This document shows positions 1 to 5,191 of a stretch of DNA of 5,191 bases, one piece after another. Both the position numbers and the translations under genes were made by a program. The notes under the pieces were generated by a model. That model was not told the origin of the DNA, searched no databases, and was given only the letters and a program-made list of their open reading frames with translations. Position 1 is the stretch's first letter; the number at the start of each line of letters is the position of its first letter. This stretch comes from Myxococcaceae bacterium. Lineage in GTDB: Bacteria; Myxococcota; Myxococcia; Myxococcales; Myxococcaceae. The DNA lies in NCBI GenBank assembly GCA_018262385.1, contig JAGSPQ010000348.1, positions 1-5,191 on the forward strand. Reading direction: 5' to 3'.

Positions 1-615
1 ATCCGGGTGCGGCTGCGGGATAACTGCGGCTGGGAGTACTACTACGGGCACCTCGACCAGGCGGTCGTCTCGCCCGGGCAGAAGGTCCAGGCCGGCCAGT
101 TGATTGGCTACATGGGGCGCACCGGCACCGGCTCGACCCACCTGCACTTCAACATCTCGCCCGACGGGAACTACTCGAGCGACATCAACCCGTTCACCCT
201 GCTGAAGAACACCTCGCCGACTGCGTGCTCGGCGCCGCCCCCGCCGCCTCCTCCTCCGCCTCCGCCCGCTCCCGCTGGCTGCGGGTTGCTGGTGGCCGGG
301 CAGGGGCTGGCGATCGGCCAGTCGCTCAGCTCGTGCGACGGGCGCTTCCAGCTCGCGATGCAGGGCGATGGGAACCTGGTGCTCTACCAGGGCGGCACGG
401 TGCTCTGGCACACCGCGACCAATGGGAAGGGCGGCCACTCGCTCCAGATGCAGGGCGATGGGAACCTCGTGCTCTACACCGCCAGTGGGTACCCGCTGTG
501 GCACACCTGGACCAACGGGCGCATCGGCGCGCGGCTGGCGATGCAGAACGACGGGAACCTGGTGCTGTACCAGGGCAGCACCGCGCTCTGGCACACGCAC
601 ACCTGCTGTCGCTGA
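1..615 (+). CDS. Secreted M23 (LytM) peptidase with C-terminal bulb-type lectin domain, 5'-truncated
   Basis: The reading frame is open from base 1, so the gene starts outside the window; 204 residues and a TGA stop are visible. Residues 1-70 match the second half of an M23/LytM zinc metallopeptidase domain: YYYGHLD (His17), a GQxVxAGQxIGYMGRTG stretch, then the HLH motif (His47, His49). By analogy with lysostaphin, His17 and His47 are catalytic and His49 binds zinc; the other two zinc ligands (His, Asp) would lie upstream and cannot be checked. Residues 78-92 are a nearly pure proline linker. Residues 96-204 form a bulb-type (B-)lectin domain with three QxDxNxVxY mannose-binding motifs at 121-129, 151-159 and 182-190, each followed by LWHT. 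The protein ends in two cysteines. The family cleaves peptidoglycan peptide cross-links; the lectin probably anchors the enzyme to mannose-containing glycans (inference). Secretion is expected but the signal peptide is not in view. Confidence 0.9.
   Translation: MRVRLRDNCGWEYYYGHLDQAVVSPGQKVQAGQLIGYMGRTGTGSTHLHFNISPDGNYSSDINPFTLLKNTSPTACSAPPPPPPPPPPPAPAGCGLLVAGQGLAIGQSLSSCDGRFQLAMQGDGNLVLYQGGTVLWHTATNGKGGHSLQMQGDGNLVLYTASGYPLWHTWTNGRIGARLAMQNDGNLVLYQGSTALWHTHTCCR
358..570 (+). repeat. Three tandem copies of the bulb-lectin motif at DNA level
   Basis: Blocks at 358-387, 448-477 and 541-570 each encode MQ(G/N)DGNLVLY. The first two lie exactly 90 bp (30 codons) apart and differ at one base in 30; the third is 93 bp further on and more diverged. 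This fits internal duplication of a roughly 30-residue lectin unit, the usual build of the B-lectin beta-prism. Confidence 0.85.
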
Positions 616-628
616 GGCTCGCTCAGCG
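610..628. terminator. Hairpin bridging the two convergent stop codons, possible weak bidirectional terminator
   Basis: CGCTGAG (610-616) pairs perfectly with CTCAGCG (622-628) around a 5-nt loop. The stem contains the TGA of the lectin gene (613-615) and the TGA of the minus-strand kinase gene (623-625). A second 6-bp stem, CGCCGG/CCGGCG (634-639 with 645-650), follows on the + side. Neither is followed by a T-run on either strand, so intrinsic termination is only a possibility. Part of the symmetry comes from two TGA stops facing each other. Confidence 0.3.
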
Positions 629-1876
629 CGCTCCGCCGGCCAGCCCGGCGAAGTGCTTGCGGAAGTCGTCGGGCGGCATCCCCGCCGCCTTGGCCAGCTT
701 CGCCACCCACTCGGGATCCGCGAAGTCGGTCGGCTCGAGCCGGACCATGTAGCGCCGGGCCACCTGGTAGTCCTCGGAGCTGATGTCGACCGCGCGCCGC
801 TTGCCGCGCCCGGTCTGGACGTCCACGCAGTCGGTCATCTGCACCGGCCGGGGTGCGCCGTTGCGGGTGAGGATCACCACTCCGCCGCCGTGGCCGACCA
901 GGTGCCGCACCGCCGCGAAGCCGAGGTCGCGCCCGTACTCGGCCTCCATCGGCAGCGGCGCGCAGCAGCGCAGCTCGTAGCCGATCGTCTTGTGGACCAC
1001 GCTCACCTTCAGGCCGCGCTTCTCCAGCCGGAGGGTGACCTCGTTGATCACCTTGCGGCCCAGATCGATCTCGGTGACCCGGATGTTGCCCTGTGCGTCG
1101 CGGTCGACGTCCTGGAGCCCCTCGACTTCCGACGGGTCGAAGCGCTCCACCAGCGCCTCCGACAGCAGCACCACTCCGTGGGCCTTGCCCAGCGCGCGGC
1201 GCTTGATGATCGCGCCCTCGACGATGTCGGCGATGTCGGCCAGCTTCACCCGGCCGGGGCCGAACTCCTCGGGGATCACGGTGCAGGTGGCGCTGGCCGC
1301 CTTGCCGATGCCGAGGGTGAGGTGCCCGGTCGGCCGGCCCATCGTGACGCCGATGTACCAGCGCCCGGTGGTGCGGGCGTCTTCCATCAGGTTGGCGGCC
1401 AGCTGGGTGCCGACGTGGCGGGCGGTCTCGTAGCCGAGGGTGGGCAGGTGGGCGGGCAGGTCGAGGTCGTTGTCGATGCTCTTGGGCACCATCACCACCT
1501 TCACCCGGCCCGCCGACTCGCGCTCGATCGCCATCGCGCTGCGCAGCAGGTCGTCGCCGCCGATCGCCACCAGCCCGTCGATCGCCAGCTTGCGCAGGGC
1601 ATCCACCGCGTTGCGCAGCAGCTTCGGGTCGCTCGCCACGTCGGTGCGCGAGGTGCCGAGCATCACGCCGCCCGACAGGTGCGAGCGGGAGACCTCGTCG
1701 ATGGTCATCTCGTGCTGCTCGTCGGTGTAGCGCTCGGCCAGCCACTGGAAGCCGTCGTGGAAGCCGACCGGCACGCAGCCGCGCTTGATCGCTTCGATCA
1801 CCGTGGCCGCGATCACCGCGTTGGTCCCCGGAGCGGGCCCGCCTCCCACCAGCACTCCGATTCGCTTCATCGCCAT
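623..1876 (-). CDS. pfp: PPi-type phosphofructokinase, second (downstream) paralogue
   Basis: This 417-residue protein of the PfkA superfamily phosphorylates fructose-6-phosphate at C1, probably with pyrophosphate. Visible motifs are the glycine-rich loop GGGPAPG (11-17), phosphate-binding Arg77, GGDD (106-109), PKSIDND (131-137, catalytic base Asp135), MGR (179-181), PEE (202-204) and GYELR (299-303). Asp109 and Lys132 occupy the positions that are Gly/Gly in ATP-dependent E. coli PfkA (104 and 124); Asp/Lys marks PPi-dependent enzymes. Unlike its neighbour it has Leu110 after GGDD where Thr/Ser is usual, and Ser instead of Thr in the TIDND motif. The frame is open far upstream, so the start rests on GAGGAG 7 nt before the ATG at 1876; a second ATG at 1870 is less well spaced. 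It follows its paralogue by 11 nt and is probably cotranscribed and translationally coupled. About half the residues match the paralogue by eye. A regulatory subunit or a different sugar-phosphate substrate remains possible. Confidence 0.9.
   Translation of the reverse strand: MAMKRIGVLVGGGPAPGTNAVIAATVIEAIKRGCVPVGFHDGFQWLAERYTDEQHEMTIDEVSRSHLSGGVMLGTSRTDVASDPKLLRNAVDALRKLAIDGLVAIGGDDLLRSAMAIERESAGRVKVVMVPKSIDNDLDLPAHLPTLGYETARHVGTQLAANLMEDARTTGRWYIGVTMGRPTGHLTLGIGKAASATCTVIPEEFGPGRVKLADIADIVEGAIIKRRALGKAHGVVLLSEALVERFDPSEVEGLQDVDRDAQGNIRVTEIDLGRKVINEVTLRLEKRGLKVSVVHKTIGYELRCCAPLPMEAEYGRDLGFAAVRHLVGHGGGVVILTRNGAPRPVQMTDCVDVQTGRGKRRAVDISSEDYQVARRYMVRLEPTDFADPEWVAKLAKAAGMPPDDFRKHFAGLAGGAR
1193..1229 (-). 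repeat. 37-bp perfect match to the paralogous kinase gene (copy 1)
   Basis: Identical base for base to 2449-2485. Both copies encode the conserved stretch DIVEGAIIKRRA, including all synonymous positions. A second identical block of 26 bp (1290-1315 versus 2546-2571) encodes the GIGKAAS region at the same relative spacing. Confidence 0.85.
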
Positions 1877-1883
1877 CGCAAGT

Positions 1884-1889
1884 CTCCTC
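1884..1889 (-). promoter_or_regulatory. Shine-Dalgarno of the downstream kinase, overlapping the upstream stop codon
   Basis: On the minus strand the sequence reads TGAGGAG, then 7 nt, then ATG. The TGA stop of the upstream kinase shares bases with the GAGGAG ribosome-binding site. A terminating ribosome therefore sits on the next gene's site, a classic arrangement for translational coupling. The site also fixes the start at 1876 within an otherwise open frame. Confidence 0.8.
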
Positions 1890-3135
1890 AGCCCTTCGCC
1901 GACGGGTCGAACCGCTTCCGGAGCTCTTCGCCGGTCATCCCGCCCGCCTCGGCCAGCTTCTCGACCCAGGCGCCGTCCTGGAAGTCTTCCGCCCCCAGCC
2001 GCACCATGTACTCGCGCGCCACCCGGTAGCCGTCGGACGCGATGTCGACGTTGCGCACCCGGGTGCGGCCTTCCTTGGTGCGCATCGCGGCGAAGGGAAT
2101 CGGCACCAGCTTGCCGTCCTGCACGGTGACCATCGCTCCGGTGCCGCCCTCGGCGAGGAAGCGCACCGCGTGGTAGCCGAGGTCGCGGCAGTAGGCGGCG
2201 TCGAAGGCGATCGGGTCCGCGCAGCGCAGCTCGTAGCCGATGTTCTTGTTGGTCAGCGTCACCTTCAGGCCGCGCTTGAGCAGCCGGCCCTGGACCTCGA
2301 CCTTCACCTTCCGGCCCAGGTCGACCTCGGCGAGGTGAATGTGCCCGTGGTCGTCGCGCTCGATGTCCTGCAGCTCGGCCAGCTCGGCCGGGTCGAGCTT
2401 CTCGATCAGGCCCTCGGCCAGCACCACCACTCCGTAGCGGCGGCCGTTCGCGCGGCGCTTGATGATCGCGCCCTCGACGATGTCGCAGATCGACGCGAAG
2501 GGGACGGTGGATCCGGAGAACTCCTCGGCGATCAGGGTCACCGTCGCGCTGGCCGCCTTGCCGATGCCGAGCGCGAGGTGACCGGCCTGGCGGCCCATCG
2601 CCACCACCACGTACCAGCGGCGGGTGGCGCGGGCGTCTTCCGAGAGGTTGCGCACCAGCTCGGCGCCGACGTGGCGCGCGGTCTGGAAGCCGAAGGTCGG
2701 CACGTGCTCCGGCAGCGGGAGATCGTTGTCGATCGTCTTCGGCACGTGGGCGGCGTGGATCTTCCCCTCGGTGGTCTGCTCCACCCGGCTGGAAGACAGC
2801 GCGGTGTCGTCGCCGCCGATGGTGATCAGGTGGGTGATCCCCAGCTGGAGCAGGGTCTTCACCACCATCGCCAGCGCCTTCTCGTCCTTGGTCGGGTTGT
2901 CGCGCGCGGTGCCGAGCACCGAGCCGCCGGTGAGGTGGATCCGCGAGACGTCGTCCATCCCGAGCGGGCGGTTGTGGGTCAGGTCGCCGGCCATCAGCCA
3001 GCGGAAGCCTTCTTGAATGCCGATCACCTTGAAGCCGCGGTTGATCGCCTCGATCGTCGCGGCCGAGATGACGGAGTTGATGCCCGGCGCAGGACCACCG
3101 CCGACCAGGATTCCCAGGGTGCCGCTGTTGCCCAT
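1888..3135 (-). CDS. pfp: PPi-type phosphofructokinase, first (upstream) paralogue
   Basis: This 415-residue PfkA-superfamily enzyme is predicted to interconvert fructose-6-phosphate and fructose-1,6-bisphosphate in the cytoplasm. Motifs in order: GGGPAPG (12-18), substrate Arg78, GGDDT (107-111), PKTIDND (132-138, catalytic Asp136), MGR (180-182), Glu-Glu at 204-205, and GYELRCADP (300-308). Asp110 and Lys133 are the diagnostic pair for pyrophosphate as phosphoryl donor instead of ATP; such enzymes work reversibly near equilibrium. The length fits the roughly 400-residue PPi-PFK group, longer than the 320-residue E. coli PfkA. The start at 3135 is chosen over an in-frame ATG at 3168 because GGGAGG lies 8 nt upstream and the GTLGILVGGGPAPG strand then begins close to the N-terminus, as in the family. 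The paralogue follows after 11 nt. The conserved C-terminal tail (YMVRLGAEDF, then an Ala/Gly-rich helix ending in ELRKRF) is shared by both copies. PPi use is inferred from sequence, not proven. Confidence 0.92.
   Translation of the reverse strand: MGNSGTLGILVGGGPAPGINSVISAATIEAINRGFKVIGIQEGFRWLMAGDLTHNRPLGMDDVSRIHLTGGSVLGTARDNPTKDEKALAMVVKTLLQLGITHLITIGGDDTALSSSRVEQTTEGKIHAAHVPKTIDNDLPLPEHVPTFGFQTARHVGAELVRNLSEDARATRRWYVVVAMGRQAGHLALGIGKAASATVTLIAEEFSGSTVPFASICDIVEGAIIKRRANGRRYGVVVLAEGLIEKLDPAELAELQDIERDDHGHIHLAEVDLGRKVKVEVQGRLLKRGLKVTLTNKNIGYELRCADPIAFDAAYCRDLGYHAVRFLAEGGTGAMVTVQDGKLVPIPFAAMRTKEGRTRVRNVDIASDGYRVAREYMVRLGAEDFQDGAWVEKLAEAGGMTGEELRKRFDPSAKG
2449..2485 (-). repeat. 37-bp perfect match to the paralogous kinase gene (copy 2)
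   Basis: Partner of 1193-1229. The two genes are tandem paralogues, so this is a direct repeat 1256 bp apart that could support gene conversion or deletion by recombination. Confidence 0.85.
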
Positions 3136-3143
3136 GCGTGGTG

Positions 3144-3149
3144 CCTCCC
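3144..3149 (-). promoter_or_regulatory. Shine-Dalgarno of the upstream kinase
   Basis: GGGAGG on the minus strand lies 8 nt before the ATG at 3135. It sits inside the 11-codon extension that a start at 3168 would add, which argues for the shorter protein. Confidence 0.7.
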
Positions 3150-3158
3150 GGGCGGGGG

Positions 3159-3185
3159 AGTACAGCACCCACTGGTCCGAGGCAA
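3159..3185 (-). promoter_or_regulatory. Weak candidate promoter before the kinase pair
   Basis: On the minus strand, TTGCCT (3185-3180) and TGTACT (3164-3159) are separated by 15 nt, with TG one base upstream of the -10 like an extended -10 element. Each hexamer matches the housekeeping consensus at 4 of 6 positions, and the spacer is shorter than ideal. The 84-nt gap before the kinase gene, the largest within the minus-strand run, is where an internal promoter would be expected. Confidence 0.25.
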
Positions 3186-3219
3186 TCGCTCACCGCGGCC
3201 CGCAGGAGCGGCGGCGGCT

Positions 3220-3552
3220 TCAGCGCTTCCAGAACTTGCGCCGGCCCAGCAGGACCAGCGCGGCGAACGCGAACAGTCCTTCGGCCGAGCTGCAGCCGCA
3301 GCCGCGCGAGGCCTCTTTGCCCGGCGGGCAGTAGTAGCTGGTGAGCCAGGACCCCGACCGGTCGCTGCACTCGGATTTCGAGAGCCCGGCGTCTGCGGCA
3401 TTCGCCAGGCACGCCTCGTAGCCCGCATCGGCCTGGCCCGTCGCGACGCACGTCAGGCACTCGACCGGCACGGTGCACTTCGGGGGCTTGGGCCCGACGT
3501 CAGCGAACGCGGTGGATCCGACGAGCAGCAGGGCGAGCAGGGTGGGGCGCAT
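3220..3552 (-). CDS. Small Cys-rich exported protein with MYXO-CTERM-like C-terminal sorting signal
   Basis: This 110-residue protein has three recognisable parts. Residues 1-17 are a signal peptide (hydrophobic LLALLLVG, likely cleavage after AFA). Residues 18-84 form a short mature region with six cysteines (26, 32, 35, 48, 62, 75) and the segment YYCPPGKEA. The C-terminus is GCGCSS (Cys85, Cys87), a hydrophobic helix (about 91-103) and a basic tail RRKFWKR. This Cys, helix, Arg/Lys pattern resembles MYXO-CTERM, a signal of Myxococcota exported proteins processed by myxosortase-type membrane proteases before surface display. The precise function is unknown; short Cys-rich ADV-starting proteins of this style seem common in myxobacteria. 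The ATG at 3552 (AGGG 8 nt upstream) is preferred to an in-frame GTG at 3561, which has no useful ribosome-binding site. It begins 24 nt after the helicase stop, so cotranscription with the helicase is plausible. Confidence 0.82.
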   Translation of the reverse strand: MRPTLLALLLVGSTAFADVGPKPPKCTVPVECLTCVATGQADAGYEACLANAADAGLSKSECSDRSGSWLTSYYCPPGKEASRGCGCSSAEGLFAFAALVLLGRRKFWKR

Positions 3553-3576
3553 GGGCCGCACCCTAGCCCGGGCGGC

Positions 3577-4896
3577 TCAGCCCCACTTCGAGACGTAGCG
3601 GCGGCCGGTCGCCTGGACGCTGCTGGTCGGCGTGGCCGTCGCCGGAGCCGCCGAGTGGGCAGGGCGCTGAGGCGGGCGCGAGTGGCCTCCCCGGCGCTGC
3701 TGATTCTGATTCGACGGCCGCTGCTGGTGCCGCGCCGGCTGCGACGGCGCCGCCGACGGGCCGGTGGACCGCGAGTGGAACGGCTGCGCCTCGACCACCG
3801 GGACGGTGCGCCGGATGGTGCGCTCGATGTCGCGCAGGTAGGCCCGCTCTTCCGAGTCGCAGAACGAGAGCGCGATGCCCGCCGCGCCCGCCCGGCCGGT
3901 GCGGCCGATGCGGTGGACGTAGCTCTCGGGGATGTTCGGCAGATCGAAGTTGATCACGTGGCTGATCCCCTCGACGTCGATGCCGCGCGCGGCGATGTCG
4001 GTCGCGACCAGCACCCGGATCTCGCCGTCTTTGAAGCTCTCCAGCGCCCGCTCGCGGGCGTTCTGCGACTTGTTGCCGTGAATCACGTCCGCCTCGACGC
4101 CCGCCTCGAGCAGGTGGCGGGTGATCCGGTTGGCGCCGCTCTTGGTGCGGGTGAACACCAGCGCGCGGGTCATCGCCTCGTTGCCGAGCAGGTGCACCAG
4201 CAGCGCCCGCTTCTGGGTCTTCTCGACGAAGTAGACGCTCTGATCGACGGTCTCGGCGGTGGTCGCCACCGGGGTCACTTCGATCTTCACCGGGTCGGTG
4301 AGGATGCTGCGCGAGAGGTCCTGAATCTCGGGCGGCATCGTGGCCGAGAAGAACAGCGTCTGCCGCTTCTTCGGGACCGCGGCGATGATCCGCTTCACGT
4401 CATGGATGAAGCCCATGTCGAGCATCCGGTCGGCCTCGTCGAGCACCAGGATCTCGAGCTCCTTGAACGACACCAGCCGCTGCTGCATCAGGTCGAGCAG
4501 CCGGCCCGGAGTGGCGACCAGCACGTCGACGCCGGTGCGCAGCGCGCTGACCTGCGGGCCCTGGCTGACGCCGCCGAAGATGACGGTGTGGCGCAGCGAG
4601 AGGTTGCGCCCGTAGGTCGCGAAGCTCTCGTCGATCTGCGAGGCCAGCTCACGGGTGGGGGTCAGCACCAGGCACCGCACCGGCCGCCCCGGAACCTGCC
4701 GGGCGCCGAGCTGCTGGAGGATGGGCAGCGCGAACGCCGCCGTCTTGCCGGTGCCGGTCTGCGCGCACGCCAGCACGTCGCGGCCGGTGAGCACGTGGGG
4801 AATCGCCTGCTGCTGAATCGGGGTCGGCGTCGTGTAGCCCTCGGCCTTGACGGCGCGGAGCAACGTGTCCTGCAACTTCAGATCTTCGAAAGTCAT
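3577..4896 (-). CDS. rhlE: RhlE-type DEAD-box ATP-dependent RNA helicase
   Basis: This 439-residue cytoplasmic helicase unwinds RNA duplexes at the cost of ATP, usually in ribosome assembly, mRNA decay or cold adaptation. All core motifs are present: Q motif (Phe3 and GYTTPTPIQ, 20-28), motif I AQTGTGKT (45-52), Ia PTRELA (80-85), GG (108-109), Ib TPGR (129-132), II DEAD (153-156), III SAT (184-186), IV VFTRTK (247-252), [11 protein letters not shown] (298-307), [10 protein letters not shown] (328-335). The core ends near residue 370. The rest is a disordered tail rich in Pro, Ser, Gln, Arg and His, ending in GRRYVSKWG, typical of RNA-binding extensions in RhlE proteins. The start at 4896 gives the standard MTFEDLKL opening of the family. 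The frame remains open to 5010 but that extension lacks family character and a ribosome-binding site. AAGG lies only 4 nt upstream of the chosen ATG, a short spacing. RhlE is preferred over other DEAD subfamilies by core sequence; the exact symbol is less certain. Confidence 0.95.
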   Translation of the reverse strand: MTFEDLKLQDTLLRAVKAEGYTTPTPIQQQAIPHVLTGRDVLACAQTGTGKTAAFALPILQQLGARQVPGRPVRCLVLTPTRELASQIDESFATYGRNLSLRHTVIFGGVSQGPQVSALRTGVDVLVATPGRLLDLMQQRLVSFKELEILVLDEADRMLDMGFIHDVKRIIAAVPKKRQTLFFSATMPPEIQDLSRSILTDPVKIEVTPVATTAETVDQSVYFVEKTQKRALLVHLLGNEAMTRALVFTRTKSGANRITRHLLEAGVEADVIHGNKSQNARERALESFKDGEIRVLVATDIAARGIDVEGISHVINFDLPNIPESYVHRIGRTGRAGAAGIALSFCDSEERAYLRDIERTIRRTVPVVEAQPFHSRSTGPSAAPSQPARHQQRPSNQNQQRRGGHSRPPQRPAHSAAPATATPTSSVQATGRRYVSKWG

Positions 4897-5118
4897 GAGT
4901 CCTTGTGGAGGCACGCCCCGTTGAATGGAGCAAAGCCCTTTTTGTTCGAACGATTGGGATGTGAGAGCAGCGCCGTTTGCCCATTCGTTCTTCGGGCCTC
5001 GACGCATCACACGCGGCTGCCAAGTGCGGCCGCTGCTCTGCCCCCTGCGTATACACGGTTGGGTCCCAGTCTCCTAATCACCCGGTGCCGGAACCGCTCT
5101 TCTCGTTGGGGTGGCGGG
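4897..5118 (-). promoter_or_regulatory. Helicase upstream region / probable 5' leader with weak promoter candidate
   Basis: These 222 bases contain no convincing gene. Read toward the helicase, a weak promoter candidate is TTAGGA (about 5077-5072) and TATACG (5053-5048) with an 18-nt spacer, matching the consensus at 3 and 4 of 6 positions. It would give a leader of about 140 nt. The stretch 4930-4960 is clearly more AT-rich than its surroundings and holds an 8-bp palindrome GTTCGAAC (4944-4951). Short possible stems are GCCC/GGGC near 4979-4997 and GCGGC/GCCGC near 5014-5033. Long leaders are common for cold-responsive helicase genes, but nothing here matches a known RNA element. Confidence 0.3.
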
Positions 5119-5191
5119 CTATTGGCAGCAGAGCGACCCGGTCCAGTGCTGGCCGGCCTGGGTGCAGGCGGTCGCGGTACCGGCCACGCAG
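5119..5191 (-). CDS. Possible C-terminus of a Cys-rich protein, truncated by the window edge
   Basis: On the minus strand a frame enters from the right edge and ends at TAG (5121-5119), giving 23 residues that include Cys-Val-Ala near the start and HWTGSLCCQ at the end. Spaced cysteines, a Trp and a terminal Cys-Cys pair look like the disulfide-rich end of a secreted protein, and the + strand lectin gene at 1-615 also ends in Cys-Cys. The other frames look less protein-like. With only 23 codons the call is tentative, and no family can be named. Confidence 0.4.
   Translation of the reverse strand, partial: CVAGTATACTQAGQHWTGSLCCQ

Noticed and set aside
233..270. Proline-codon low-complexity tract as a possible mobile or microsatellite repeat
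   Set aside because: It stays in frame and encodes the interdomain linker of the peptidase-lectin; such linkers are common between secreted domains.
368..2029. A 553-codon open frame on the + strand, antisense to the kinases
   Set aside because: It runs opposite two clear kinase genes and out of frame with the lectin gene. Its translation is an Ala/Arg/His-rich low-complexity product with no domain. Such frames are expected opposite GC-rich genes.
1877..3478. Open upstream extension of the second kinase frame, giving a 951-residue protein
   Set aside because: The extension overlaps the first kinase gene in another frame and is Arg/Gly/Pro-rich with no homology-like motifs. A good ribosome-binding site marks the true start at 1876.
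4897..5010. N-terminal extension of the helicase to 5010
   Set aside because: No ribosome-binding site at 5010 or 5007, and the added 38 residues lie before the standard RhlE N-terminus.
5000..5030. Sigma-54-like TTGGCA element upstream of the helicase
   Set aside because: The GC half of the -24/-12 pattern is absent at the required spacing, so it does not fit a sigma-54 promoter.
4649..5056. A 135-codon minus-strand frame overlapping the helicase start
   Set aside because: Its right half covers the non-coding leader and its left half is an Arg/Ala-rich frame-shifted reading of the helicase gene. No motif and no ribosome-binding site.
4961..5077. Short + strand frame from a GTG in the leader region
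   Set aside because: No Shine-Dalgarno, about 38 codons, no recognisable composition or motif.

Overview
This is a GC-rich window in which nearly every base is coding. Several features point to a myxobacterium or close relative (Myxococcota): strong G/C bias at third codon positions, a small exported protein with a MYXO-CTERM-like tail, and secreted Cys-containing proteins. The assignment is an inference; there is no rRNA or other phylogenetic marker here.

Layout. The left edge (1-615, + strand) holds the 3' part of a secreted two-domain protein: a LytM/M23 metallopeptidase domain, a proline-rich linker, and a three-repeat bulb-type (mannose-binding-like) lectin domain. It converges, with a 7-nt gap, on a run of minus-strand genes. 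In transcription order (right to left) these are: an RhlE-type DEAD-box RNA helicase (4896-3577), a small MYXO-CTERM-like Cys-rich exported protein (3552-3220), and two tandem paralogous phosphofructokinases (3135-1888 and 1876-623). Both kinases carry the Asp/Lys signature of pyrophosphate-dependent enzymes. The gaps are 24, 84 and 11 nt. The last two genes look translationally coupled, because the stop codon of the first overlaps the Shine-Dalgarno of the second. The helicase has a 222-nt upstream region with an AT-richer patch. At the right edge a minus-strand reading frame ending at 5119 may be the Cys-rich C-terminus of another gene.

How the genes may work together. The two PPi-PFKs would interconvert fructose-6-phosphate and fructose-1,6-bisphosphate using PPi/Pi, allowing reversible glycolytic/gluconeogenic flux. 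They could form homomers or a hetero-oligomer. The helicase (RNA remodelling, often cold-linked in this family) and the MYXO-CTERM-like protein have no evident functional link to them beyond shared orientation. The lectin-peptidase on the opposite strand is probably a cell-envelope or predation-related hydrolase with glycan targeting.

No tRNA, rRNA, CRISPR array, insertion sequence or phage gene is visible. I found no clear new multi-gene system. The items most worth a second look are the peptidase-lectin fusion and the coupled PPi-PFK pair.
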